Shown one piece after another: positions 22,181 through 30,718 of a DNA stretch of 33,544 nt; position 1 is the first letter of the stretch, and the number at the start of each line of letters is the position of its first letter. The stretch lies in NCBI RefSeq assembly GCF_000222685.1, contig NZ_AFWJ01000275.1, forward strand, positions 1-33,544, given 5' to 3'. The notes under the pieces are model-generated. The model ran no database searches and was not told the DNA's origin. It saw only the letters and a program-made list of their open reading frames with translations. The stretch is from Vibrio nigripulchritudo ATCC 27043 (lineage in GTDB: Bacteria; Pseudomonadota; Gammaproteobacteria; Enterobacterales; Vibrionaceae). Both the position numbers and the translations under genes were made by a program.

Positions 22181-22758
22181 TCAATGCTTCCCTTTCCATC
22201 GACAAAATCACCGTAGTTTCGCGAGATGAGCGTACATGTGGGCAAATCCGAAAAGCGGCAGAAAGAATGGGCATCGAATGCCACATTACTGATTCTGTCG
22301 ACAATACGAAAACAGATCTACTGCTTATCGATGTGCAGCACTATTTCAGCGATATGCATACTCAAAAAGCCATTCCGCAGGCACTGCCAATTGTCGGGCT
22401 GATAGCTCACGGCTCGCCGACCGAAATTGAGCGCGCCATTGCCATGGGAGCGATGTCGGTTGTGGGTAAGCCCATTCATCAGACGGGGCTGTATGCGGCT
22501 TTTCATATGGCCCTGAAGCTTTCTCAGCAACAAGCCAAAATGCATCAAGAGCTAGAAAGTTTGAAGATGCGGCACAAGCTAAGACCTGTCGTTATTCAGG
22601 CAGTGATCGGGGTAATGGACAAGCACCAGATCTCCGAGTCACAGGCATACGAATTACTTCGCAGTTATTCTATGCAGCGAAATGTACCTGTTGAGCAGGT
22701 ATGCATTGAGCTGACTCAGGGCAATGTCGCCTATGAAAGGCTGCGAGGAGAAGGCTAA
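22177..22758 (+). CDS. amiR: AmiR-like ANTAR transcription antiterminator
   Basis: A 193-residue RNA-binding regulator. Residues about 10-110 form a degenerate response-regulator-like domain (LLLIDVQHYF, then AIAMGAMSVVGKPIHQTGLY) without the full acidic pocket. A coiled-coil helix follows, and the C-terminal ANTAR domain (about 135-185) is clear: VIQAVIGVMDKHQISESQAY, ELLRSYSMQRNVPVEQVC. ANTAR proteins bind paired hairpins in nascent RNA and prevent a terminator from forming; AmiR is kept silent by AmiC. The obvious target is the leader terminator at 20952, which would make this gene part of its own regulon. It overlaps amiC (ATGA) and the next permease (TAATG). Confidence 0.9.
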   Translation: MINASLSIDKITVVSRDERTCGQIRKAAERMGIECHITDSVDNTKTDLLLIDVQHYFSDMHTQKAIPQALPIVGLIAHGSPTEIERAIAMGAMSVVGKPIHQTGLYAAFHMALKLSQQQAKMHQELESLKMRHKLRPVVIQAVIGVMDKHQISESQAYELLRSYSMQRNVPVEQVCIELTQGNVAYERLRGEG

Positions 22759-23606
22759 TGTGGAAATCTCTGCTTTCGCGACCATCTGTATGCATTTCGG
22801 TAATGATTATTGTAGTGATCGTGTCGCTGGCTTTAGGCGCGTCCATCTTTGCCCCTTACGATCCGACAGAGCAGTTCTTTGAAGGGTTGACCTTAGAAGG
22901 GGCACCTTTGCCTCCAAACGATGTTTTCTGGCTGGGAACGGATCTTCTTGGTCGGGACTTACTTTCTCGCATCATTTACGGTTCTCAGACTTCATTACTC
23001 ATCGGTGTAGTAGCCAATGGTGTAGCGATTCTGATAGGAACCACGGTGGGTGTGATTGCCGCCTATTTCAAAGGTTGGGTTGGCACTGCGCTGATGCGTT
23101 TTACCGATTTGATGATGGCGTTTCCTGCCTTGCTGTTGGCAATTGCACTGGCTGCCATTTTTACCCCCGGTTTATGGATAGTGGCGATGGTGATCGCCAT
23201 GGTGAACTGGGTACAAATTGCCCGAGTGGTGTATTCCGAAACCCTTGCAATCAGCGAGAAAGACTTCATCGCCGCAGAGAAAGCGATTGGCGTACCAGAA
23301 TGGAAAATTCTGCTTTCTCACATCTTCCCTCATTTAGTGCCGACCATGCTGGTATGGGGAACACTGGGCATTTCAACAACCGTGCTTCTTGAAGCGACGC
23401 TGTCTTATCTGGGCATTGGGGTGCAGCCGCCCATTCCGAGTTGGGGAAACATCATTTTTGAAAACCAGACCTACTTTAGCGTTGCTCCCTGGCTGGTGTT
23501 TATCCCCGGCAGCGTGATTATTCTGCTGTCCCTTTGCTTCAACATTCTCGGGGATGCTTTGCGTGATGCGCTGGACCCAACGTTAAACGGGAGAGAGGCG
23601 GGATGA
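22758..23606 (+). CDS. peptide/amide ABC transporter permease, DppC type
   Basis: A 282-residue inner-membrane permease with about six helices. It carries the DppC/OppC N-terminal block WLGTDLLGRDLLSRIIYG (58-75) and an EAA loop at about 173-195 (AAEKAIGVPEWKILLSHIFP). Its ATG shares one base with the amiR-like stop. The DppC-type gene comes before the DppB-type gene, the reverse of the usual order in dpp/opp operons. It should form the channel with the next gene product and use the fused ATPase at the end of the operon. The cargo is probably an amide, given amiC and the amidase (inference). Confidence 0.92.
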   Translation: MWKSLLSRPSVCISVMIIVVIVSLALGASIFAPYDPTEQFFEGLTLEGAPLPPNDVFWLGTDLLGRDLLSRIIYGSQTSLLIGVVANGVAILIGTTVGVIAAYFKGWVGTALMRFTDLMMAFPALLLAIALAAIFTPGLWIVAMVIAMVNWVQIARVVYSETLAISEKDFIAAEKAIGVPEWKILLSHIFPHLVPTMLVWGTLGISTTVLLEATLSYLGIGVQPPIPSWGNIIFENQTYFSVAPWLVFIPGSVIILLSLCFNILGDALRDALDPTLNGREAG

Positions 23607-24529
23607 GTTACTACCTGATCAAGCGATTGTTTCACGCCGCTCTGATTCTGCTTGGCGTGACTTTCATTACCTATCTTCTGCTGTATCTGTTACCGGCGGA
23701 TCCGGCGCGTCAGATTGCGGGTCGAAGTGCCACAGCAGAAACCGTTGCCAACATACGTGAGCAGTTGGGTTTGAATCTGCCGTTTTACGAACAGTACTGG
23801 CGCTACTTAACCAATCTGCTGCAAGGCGATATGGGGCGATCATGGCTACAGAAAACCGAGGTTTCGGAGCTGATCGCGGCACGTTTGCCTGCCTCTTTGC
23901 AACTCATGGTTGCGGGGATTGGTGTGGAACTGGTTATCGGATTAAGCCTTGGCATAGTGGCGGCGCTCAAGCGCAATAGCGCACTGGACAGAGGCTTAAT
24001 GATCTTCTCTTTTGTGGGCGTTTCTTCGCCCCATTTTGTGGCTGCAATGATGTTTCTTTATCTCTTTGCAGTGCAATGGTCCTGGTTCCCGATTGGTGGG
24101 TATGGCGAATGGAAACATCTGGTTCTGCCTGCCATCACACTCGGTGTACTGGGAAGCGGTTGGTATGCGCGAATGATGCGTTCTTCAATGATTGAAGTAC
24201 TGCATCAGGACTATATCCGGACTGCAAAAGCCAAAGGGCTCAGCCAAACCCGAATCATCTTCCGACACATGATTCCTAACGCGATTTTGCCGATCATCTC
24301 AATGATCGCTATCGATATAGGTATCTTCATCGGGGGCATGGTAGTGGTTGAGTCTGTATTTGGATGGCCCGGAATTGGGCAGCTAGCTTGGCAAGCGATT
24401 CAGCGTGTTGATATCCCCATTATTGTGGGCGTCACACTGGTCTCTGCAGTTGCCATCGTGTTGGGGAATTTGCTGGCTGATCTTCTCTCACCTTTTGTCG
24501 ATCCAAGGATTGACCTGAAAAAACTGTAA
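23603..24529 (+). CDS. peptide/amide ABC transporter permease, DppB type
   Basis: A 308-residue permease. It opens YLIKRLFHAALILLGVTFIT, the DppB/OppB first helix. A periplasmic segment with LLPADPARQIAGRSA, REQLGLNLPFYEQY and LQGDMGRSW follows, as is conserved in the family. An EAA loop lies at about 211-230 (YIRTAKAKGLSQTRIIFRHM). The ATG overlaps the DppC-type stop (ATGA). Length is normal. It pairs with the upstream permease; the binding-protein gene starts 14 bases after its stop. Confidence 0.93.
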   Translation: MSYYLIKRLFHAALILLGVTFITYLLLYLLPADPARQIAGRSATAETVANIREQLGLNLPFYEQYWRYLTNLLQGDMGRSWLQKTEVSELIAARLPASLQLMVAGIGVELVIGLSLGIVAALKRNSALDRGLMIFSFVGVSSPHFVAAMMFLYLFAVQWSWFPIGGYGEWKHLVLPAITLGVLGSGWYARMMRSSMIEVLHQDYIRTAKAKGLSQTRIIFRHMIPNAILPIISMIAIDIGIFIGGMVVVESVFGWPGIGQLAWQAIQRVDIPIIVGVTLVSAVAIVLGNLLADLLSPFVDPRIDLKKL

Positions 24530-24543
24530 CAAGGACAAGTGTG

Positions 24544-26157
24544 ATGAAAAAGTTAGCAGTAGCGACAGCGCTGTCTTGCGTGATGGCGTCGCCTCTCGCA
24601 ATGGCAGACATCAAGCAGGGTGGCAGTATGATTGTCACGTACAAGGATGATGTTTCAACGCTAGACCCCGCCATAGGGTACGACTGGCAAAACTGGTCGA
24701 TGATCAAAAGCCTGTTTGATGGCTTGATGGATTACAAACCGGGAACAACCGAGCTGGTGCCAGATCTGGCAGAAAGCTACACCATTTCCGAAGATGGTAA
24801 AACTTACACCTTCAAGCTCAAGAAAGGAATCAAATTTCACAACGGCAGAGAAGTCAAAGCCGCCGATATAAAATACTCCATAGAGCGAACCGTCAACCCT
24901 GCCACACAAAGCCCGGGCGCAGGATTCTTTGGCTCGCTGGAAGGGTTCGATGCTTTTAACAGCGGTCAGTCAAAAGGATTAGCCAGCATTAAAGCAGTCG
25001 ATGACTACACGGTGAGTTTCCAGTTGTCTCGCCCGGACGCCACCTTCTTACATGTATTAGCGATCAACTTTGCGTTTGTGGTTCCGAAAGAATCGGTTGA
25101 GAAATGGGGTGCAGATTTTGGTAAACACCCGGTCGGAACGGGCGCATTTAAGCTGGGCGAGTGGAAACTCGGTCAACAACTGACGTTTGTCCGAAATTCG
25201 GATTACAACAAACCCGGATTGCCTTATCTGGATGAGATCCGTTTTGAAGTCGGGCAGGAACCTGTTGTTGCCTTGCTGAGGTTAGAGAAAGGCGAAGTCG
25301 ATATCGCAGGTGACGGTATTCCGCCAGCTAAGTTCCTGCAAATGAAGAACAGCCCACAATACAAACCGCTGATTATCGCCGGTGATCAGCTACACACTGG
25401 CTACATCACCATGAACGTAAAGATGAAACCCTTTGATAACGTCAAGGTGCGTCAGGCGGTGAACATGGCGATCAATAAACGTCGTATCGTCCAGATCATC
25501 AATGGTCGTGCTACTCCAGCCAACCAGCCTTTGCCGCCAGCCATGCCAGGTTATTCCCAAAGTTATAAGGGCTACGCCTACGATCCGGATGGTGCCAAAA
25601 AGCTGCTGGCTGATGCGGGGCTGGGAGACGGATTTACCACTGAACTTTATGTCGCCAATACCGATCCTCAACCAAGAATTGCCCAGGCTATTCAGCAGGA
25701 TCTCGCCAAAATTGGTGTGAAAACAGAAATCAAAGCTCTGGCGCAAGCCAATGTGATTGCGGCTGGGGGGGCGGCTGACCAAGCACCAATGATCTGGTCG
25801 GGCGGCATGGCTTGGATTGCTGACTTCCCGGATCCTTCAAACTTCTATGGCCCTATTCTGGGTTGTGGCGGTGCGGTTGATGGGGGATGGAACTGGTCAT
25901 GGTACTGCAATCAAAGCCTCGATGATCGCGCAGCCAAAGCAGATGCTATGGTATCTGAAAGCCAGCAGTCTGCCCGTATGAAAGAGTGGGAAAGCATTTA
26001 TGTGGATCTGATGGCAGATGCTCCCTGGGTTCCTGTTTTCAATGAACGCCGTTTTACCATTCGTTCAGAACGCTTAGGTGGTGATACCAGTATCTTCGTC
26101 GATCCTGTACACATCCCGGTTAACTACGAAAATGTGTGGGTGAAAGATGTGCAATAA
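24544..26157 (+). CDS. periplasmic solute-binding protein, family 5 (DppA/OppA type)
   Basis: A 537-residue periplasmic protein. Residues 1-22 are a signal peptide ending in AMA. The mature start DIKQGGSMIVTYKDDVSTLD and ESYTISEDGKTYTFKLKKGI, FHNGREVKAADIKYSIERTV near 75-115 are the SBP_bac_5 signature. This family binds oligopeptides, nickel, glutathione and other small amides. AAGGA lies eight bases before the ATG at 24544 (a GTG at 24541 is in frame). The 3' end overlaps the amidase gene by 11 bases. By context it presents the amide or a peptide-like nitrogen source to the permeases. Confidence 0.93.
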   Translation: MKKLAVATALSCVMASPLAMADIKQGGSMIVTYKDDVSTLDPAIGYDWQNWSMIKSLFDGLMDYKPGTTELVPDLAESYTISEDGKTYTFKLKKGIKFHNGREVKAADIKYSIERTVNPATQSPGAGFFGSLEGFDAFNSGQSKGLASIKAVDDYTVSFQLSRPDATFLHVLAINFAFVVPKESVEKWGADFGKHPVGTGAFKLGEWKLGQQLTFVRNSDYNKPGLPYLDEIRFEVGQEPVVALLRLEKGEVDIAGDGIPPAKFLQMKNSPQYKPLIIAGDQLHTGYITMNVKMKPFDNVKVRQAVNMAINKRRIVQIINGRATPANQPLPPAMPGYSQSYKGYAYDPDGAKKLLADAGLGDGFTTELYVANTDPQPRIAQAIQQDLAKIGVKTEIKALAQANVIAAGGAADQAPMIWSGGMAWIADFPDPSNFYGPILGCGGAVDGGWNWSWYCNQSLDDRAAKADAMVSESQQSARMKEWESIYVDLMADAPWVPVFNERRFTIRSERLGGDTSIFVDPVHIPVNYENVWVKDVQ

Positions 26158-27094
26158 CTCATTGATAAAAACCATCCACAGTGTGCACCACCACCATGGA
26201 TGGAATAACGCCATCGAACCTGCTTTTCGCGTGGGTCGAGGTTCAACGCTGGAGTTCGAGTGCCTCGACAGCTCCGGCGGTCAACTGACACGGGCATCCA
26301 CTGTGGGTGATATTGCCGGGCTGGATTTCGGCAAAATCAACCCAGTGACGGGTCCTATCTATGTCGAAGGGGCAAAACCTGGTGATGTTTTAAAACTCAC
26401 CATCCACGAATTCAAACCTAGTGGATTTGGCTGGACTGCCAATATCCCAGGGTTTGGTCTGCTTGCGGATCAGTTTGAAGCCCCGGCATTGAATCTTTGG
26501 TCTTACGATTCTGCGACTCTGGCTCCTGCTGCGTTTAGCACTATGGCAAAAGTGCCACTGAAGCCTTTCGCCGGAACCATTGGCGTTGCTCCTGCTGCCA
26601 GTGGCGATCACTCTGTAGTCCCGCCAAGGCGTATTGGTGGAAACATGGACATTCGCGACTTATCGGCAGGGACAACGCTGTATATCCCTATTGAGGTCGA
26701 AGGTGCCTTGCTTTCCATCGGTGATACCCATGCCGCTCAGGGGGATGGGGAGGTTTGCGGAACAGCGATTGAAAGTCCGATGAATGTGGTGGTTGAGCTG
26801 GACGTTGTAGACAATCTGAAAATACAGACGCCGTATTTCACGACAACGGGTCCCGTGACCCGTCATCTCGATAGCAAAGGCTATCAGGTGACGACTGGTG
26901 TGGAACCCGACCTCATGGCAGGTGCAAGAAGTGCAGTGAGTCAGATGATTGACCTGCTTTGTGCTCAGCACCATATGTCGCCGGAAGAAGCCTACATGCT
27001 TTGCTCAGTGTGTGGTGACTTGCGGATCAGCGAAATCGTGGATATACCAAACTGGCTGGTCTCTTTTTACATGCCAAACGTGGTGTTTGAATAA
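26147..27094 (+). CDS. acetamidase/formamidase family amidohydrolase
   Basis: A 315-residue cytoplasmic enzyme of the FmdA/AmdA family, which hydrolyses formamide, acetamide or related short amides to ammonia and the acid. Family blocks are clear: HHHHGWNNAIEP near 14-25, GPIYVEGAKPGDVLKL at 69-84, GGNMDIRDL at 164-172, and GDTHAAQGDGEVCGTAIE at 192-209, which holds the likely metal-binding and catalytic residues. EEAYMLCSVCGDLRISEIVD near the C-terminus is also conserved. The ATG lies 11 bases inside the binding-protein gene without a clear ribosome site, so expression depends on coupling. This is the catabolic step of the operon, a different enzyme family from the nitrilase-type AmiE of Pseudomonas. 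Confidence 0.93.
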   Translation: MCNNSLIKTIHSVHHHHGWNNAIEPAFRVGRGSTLEFECLDSSGGQLTRASTVGDIAGLDFGKINPVTGPIYVEGAKPGDVLKLTIHEFKPSGFGWTANIPGFGLLADQFEAPALNLWSYDSATLAPAAFSTMAKVPLKPFAGTIGVAPAASGDHSVVPPRRIGGNMDIRDLSAGTTLYIPIEVEGALLSIGDTHAAQGDGEVCGTAIESPMNVVVELDVVDNLKIQTPYFTTTGPVTRHLDSKGYQVTTGVEPDLMAGARSAVSQMIDLLCAQHHMSPEEAYMLCSVCGDLRISEIVDIPNWLVSFYMPNVVFE

Positions 27095-27136
27095 GGTCTA
27101 TGGATCTTGTTCAGCTGGAAATACAAGGAAGGGGAA

Positions 27137-28876
27137 ATGGATAAGGCATTATTGTCAGTGGAAAACCTGTCTATTGCGATTGCAGCAGGTCAACACCTGA
27201 ACCGAGTGGTGGATGATCTTTCGTTTTCAATCGATGCGGGCGAAACCGTGTGTATTGCAGGTGAATCTGGCAGTGGTAAGTCCTTATCCAGCACCGCCAT
27301 CATGGGGCTGCTTCCTCCGGTAGCTAAAGTCTTGGGCGGGGAGATCTGGTTTGAACAACGCGACTTACTGGCTTTCTCTGAGAAGGAGATGCAAGCCATT
27401 CGTGGTGACGACATTGCGATGATTTTTCAGGAGCCAATGACCTCCTTAAATCCACTCATGACCGCCGGGCAGCAATTGTGTGAAGCAATACGAGCGCACA
27501 GAGAAGTCGATACAGCAGGTGCCAGAAATATGGCGATCAGCATGCTGGATGCGGTGAAAGTCCCTCACGCTCAAAAACGCTTTGGTCAGTACCCCCATGA
27601 GATGTCTGGCGGTATGTTGCAACGCATCATGATTGCCATGGCGTTAGTGTGTCGCCCTAAAATACTGATTGCCGATGAGCCGACCACAGCTCTGGATGTG
27701 ACCATTCAGGCTCAGATTCTGACTCTGTTGAATGAGTTGAAAAACGACTTTGATACGGGTGTCTTGATGATCACTCACGATATGGGAGTGGTGGCTGAAA
27801 TGGCCGACAAAGTCGTGGTGATGAATCAGGGCATTGTGGAAGAGCAATCCGATGTGCGAAGTATTTTTCTTGCGCCATCCAGCAACTACACCCGCGACTT
27901 GCTGGCGGCTGTACCTAAGCTTGGGCACGCCAAACCAGCCGACACGGTGGAACCTGCTTCTCCATTGTTAGAAGTGAAAAACCTGTGTGTGCGTTTTCCC
28001 GTGCCGTCCGTCTGGTGGCAAAAAAACAAACTCGAAGTGCGCGCGGTCGAGAATGTGTCGTTCTCGATTCAACCTGGTGAAACTTTGGGGCTGGTCGGGG
28101 AAAGTGGTTGTGGAAAATCAACCACAGGCAAAGCGCTAATGAATATGCTGCCATTTGTGGGTAGCGCAAACCTGAATGGAAACGAATTGAACGGGTTAGC
28201 GGGTCAGGATTTAAGAGCGATTCGAAAAGACATTCAGATGGTGTTTCAGGATCCATACAGTTCACTGAACCCGAGAAAAACCATCAGACAGCTATTAAGC
28301 GAGCCATTGTTGATTCATGGTATCTGCCAGCCTGACGAGGTGGGGCGTTACGTCGCCCAACTTTTAGAGCAGGTCGATATGCTGCCGAATCACATGCATC
28401 GCTATCCGCACCAGTTTTCCGGTGGTCAGCGACAGCGTATTGCGATTGCCAGAGCCATCGCCTCTCAACCTAAATTAATCATTGCTGATGAGTCGGTATC
28501 AGCGCTCGATGTTTCGGTGCAGGCGCAGGTGCTCGAATTGCTGGAAAGGCTGCAAAAGGAAACGGGCGTCAGCTACCTGTTTATCTCTCACGATATGGCG
28601 GTGGTCGAGCAAGTCTCTCATCGTGTTGCCGTGATGCATGGTGGGCGAATTGTGGAGATGGGACCAAGAGACGAAGTGCTTAGCTCGCCGCGACACAGCT
28701 ACACCCAAAGACTGATGCAGGCTGTGCCAATAGCGGATGTGAACGTGAAACGCGATCTGACTTCGGTTTTGTCCCAACACAAGATGCCCGATCCAATTCG
28801 CGAAACCTCCGTCGTAGATGAAGCTTTACATTATGAGCAGGTCGGCAACGGGCATATTGTTGCGATGAATTATTAG
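27137..28876 (+). CDS. double-NBD ABC ATPase (fused DppD-DppF)
   Basis: A 579-residue protein with two complete nucleotide-binding domains. NBD1 has Walker A GESGSGKS (42-49), signature MSGGMLQR (156-163) and Walker [16 protein letters not shown]2 has Walker [10 protein letters not shown] (321-329), signature FSGGQRQR (427-434) and Walker [13 protein letters not shown]. The first is DppD-like and the second DppF-like, so one chain supplies both motors. In NBD2 the usual DEP after Walker B is DES; the catalytic Glu452 is kept. The ATG at 27137 has AAGGAAGGGG just upstream; a TTG at 27107 would add ten residues. It is the last gene of the amide operon, and no terminator is seen after it. Confidence 0.94.
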   Translation: MDKALLSVENLSIAIAAGQHLNRVVDDLSFSIDAGETVCIAGESGSGKSLSSTAIMGLLPPVAKVLGGEIWFEQRDLLAFSEKEMQAIRGDDIAMIFQEPMTSLNPLMTAGQQLCEAIRAHREVDTAGARNMAISMLDAVKVPHAQKRFGQYPHEMSGGMLQRIMIAMALVCRPKILIADEPTTALDVTIQAQILTLLNELKNDFDTGVLMITHDMGVVAEMADKVVVMNQGIVEEQSDVRSIFLAPSSNYTRDLLAAVPKLGHAKPADTVEPASPLLEVKNLCVRFPVPSVWWQKNKLEVRAVENVSFSIQPGETLGLVGESGCGKSTTGKALMNMLPFVGSANLNGNELNGLAGQDLRAIRKDIQMVFQDPYSSLNPRKTIRQLLSEPLLIHGICQPDEVGRYVAQLLEQVDMLPNHMHRYPHQFSGGQRQRIAIARAIASQPKLIIADESVSALDVSVQAQVLELLERLQKETGVSYLFISHDMAVVEQVSHRVAVMHGGRIVEMGPRDEVLSSPRHSYTQRLMQAVPIADVNVKRDLTSVLSQHKMPDPIRETSVVDEALHYEQVGNGHIVAMNY

Positions 28877-28883
28877 AACCCCT

Positions 28884-30458
28884 TTAACACCTGTCACCCC
28901 AGATGGCGTCAGCATAGCTGGGAACATCAATGAATGGATTTCGGTTGCCTTGCAGTTCAAAGATGCGCTCGTTTCGTCTTCGTTCCCAGTCTGATGGCTG
29001 ATCGTTCAGGTGCCATTCCAACAGCGTACAAAGGTGTCCAAATTTTGGTTTTTTAGCCGCTGTAGAACCTCGATGTAAGGTTAAGTCTGGAGTGCCGCCA
29101 GTATTGCCATCATAAGCAACCGCCATGTAGAAAATCATTCTGGCAACGTCGCCTTTGACCGCTTCTGGTGGTTCAAATGAGTTGTTATCGGCGTGCGCTC
29201 CCAATACTTCTCCATGATCCTGTCCGCCATCATCAAACAGCTTGGAGCCGCGTGAGGAGTTCACAGTGACATCGGCTGGCCTTAAGTGGTGAAGGTCGGT
29301 GTACGCCGCCTGCCCCTTGGATGGAAAACCACGTGATTTTGCCCAGACATGCTCTCTGTTCCAGTGGTCGTTGTTTCTGCCACCTTTATATTTGGACGTT
29401 TTGCTCTGTGAGCGCTGAGTGTACAGAAGAATCACGTTATCGGTGTTGAACGGGTCTTCATCTGTGTAGTCGAGAGCTTTATACACTTGCTTGTAAGTGA
29501 GTTTTTCATGATCTCTAATGATCAGGTTAAGTGCTTGATGAAGCTCTGCCCCGGTTTTTCCCTGCGCGTCTGCGTAGTAACTTCCACCCATCAATTCAAC
29601 CGAATCGACGTCGTTCTTATCGTCAGGTTGAGCTTCTGAAACTGGGCTTGCAGCTAAAATACCATCCAGCATAATTGCCAGCCGATAACCTGCCTGCTGG
29701 ATTCTGTTTTTCAGAATAGGTTGATATTTGTCTTCAAATTCTGCAGAAATGACGCCATCTTCGGGCAATTCCTGATAAATCTGCTGAGTGATTTGGTAAG
29801 ACTCGTTTGCCCAGTCCAGCGTATTGGAACTCTCCCATGCCTGAGTGTCGATAGCGACCAAGTCTTTGTAGAGATCTTCCCCGTATTCCAGCCAGGTCAT
29901 ATCCGACTCATCAATCAACTTGCTGTCAAAGAAACGGTGGAGATTGGAGCTTTTACCATCATGGGTAATATTGACTTTATTACCGCCTAAATCTTCAGCG
30001 TAGGAGACGTGCAAGGGTTGGTGAACATCGCCGACAAAATGCCCTAAAAACATCAGAGCTTTGGTCTTGTCATTGAAATACAGAGGGTTACCACTCGGTT
30101 TGCCAGCCAGAATATTCTTGTATTCTTCAATTGCAGAAACCACGCAGCCTTTATCGTCACAGCGTTGCGTGAGCTCCACATTCTGAGCTCCTTTTTTTAC
30201 ATTGATGTAGTGATGGGGTTTCGCGCGATCAAATTCTGGGTTGCTTTTAACTTCATCCGCCCAAACACACGCTTCGGCAAAGGTAGGGTATCGAGTGTCT
30301 TTCAGCAGGGCTGCGACCTGATCCTGAGATTTTGCCGACATGGCTCGCCATGCGACGTCACAGACTACCTGATGCCCATATTGACCAAATGCAAATGAGG
30401 TAGAAGAGGTTAACAGGCATCCTGCCAATGCAATGAAGGTGATTCCTTTATTGTTCAT
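28884..30458 (-). CDS. exported S1/P1-type zinc nuclease fused to endonuclease I
   Basis: A 524-residue secreted or periplasmic protein with two nuclease domains. Residues 1-23 are a signal peptide ending SFA. Residues about 24-270 match S1/P1 nuclease, with zinc ligands His29, Asp68, His83, His140, Asp144, His150, His174 and Asp178 at nearly the same spacing as in P1. The mature first residue, Trp in P1, appears to be Phe24. A short linker (270-288) leads to an endonuclease I domain (290-524) with WNREHVWAKS (His370) and TDLHHLRPADVTVNSSRG, as in EndA and the Vibrio Dns/Vvn enzymes. It would degrade extracellular DNA and RNA for nutrients. The gene ends seven bases from the convergent ABC ATPase. 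Confidence 0.93.
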   Translation of the reverse strand: MNNKGITFIALAGCLLTSSTSFAFGQYGHQVVCDVAWRAMSAKSQDQVAALLKDTRYPTFAEACVWADEVKSNPEFDRAKPHHYINVKKGAQNVELTQRCDDKGCVVSAIEEYKNILAGKPSGNPLYFNDKTKALMFLGHFVGDVHQPLHVSYAEDLGGNKVNITHDGKSSNLHRFFDSKLIDESDMTWLEYGEDLYKDLVAIDTQAWESSNTLDWANESYQITQQIYQELPEDGVISAEFEDKYQPILKNRIQQAGYRLAIMLDGILAASPVSEAQPDDKNDVDSVELMGGSYYADAQGKTGAELHQALNLIIRDHEKLTYKQVYKALDYTDEDPFNTDNVILLYTQRSQSKTSKYKGGRNNDHWNREHVWAKSRGFPSKGQAAYTDLHHLRPADVTVNSSRGSKLFDDGGQDHGEVLGAHADNNSFEPPEAVKGDVARMIFYMAVAYDGNTGGTPDLTLHRGSTAAKKPKFGHLCTLLEWHLNDQPSDWERRRNERIFELQGNRNPFIDVPSYADAIWGDRC

Positions 30459-30636
30459 AGCTATCTATCCAGTTTGTTGATATTGACGTGTTGTTCGACT
30501 TATCAACAAAGAGTTTAGAAGCGGATTATTACGTGTCTGTTTGACTATTAAGACAGCTGCATATTCTTGGCAGGAACCAAAAGAAATGTGGTGTGTTGTT
30601 TCATTGTTAATACAAAAATCTGGCAGCAACAGACAG

Positions 30637-30659
30637 AAAAAAGCCCTCCATAGGAGGGC
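30637..30659 (-). terminator. Rho-independent terminator of the phosphohexomutase gene
   Basis: On the minus strand GCCCTCC-TAT-GGAGGGC is followed by six T residues, about 60 bases after the mutase stop. A second hairpin with arms ATCAGGG (30677-30683) and CCCTGAT (30703-30709) lies between the stop and this terminator. The nuclease promoter must lie between 30459 and 30636. Confidence 0.9.
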
Positions 30660-30718
30660 ATCAATCATCGCTATATATCAGGGATTATTTATGTATATGT
30701 TCCCCTGATTTATTTTAA

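Noticed and set aside
28884-30458. The nuclease fusion as an artefact of a frameshift joining two genes.
   Set aside because: The reading frame is open through both domains and the short linker, with a single signal peptide and no start codon with a ribosome site at the domain boundary.
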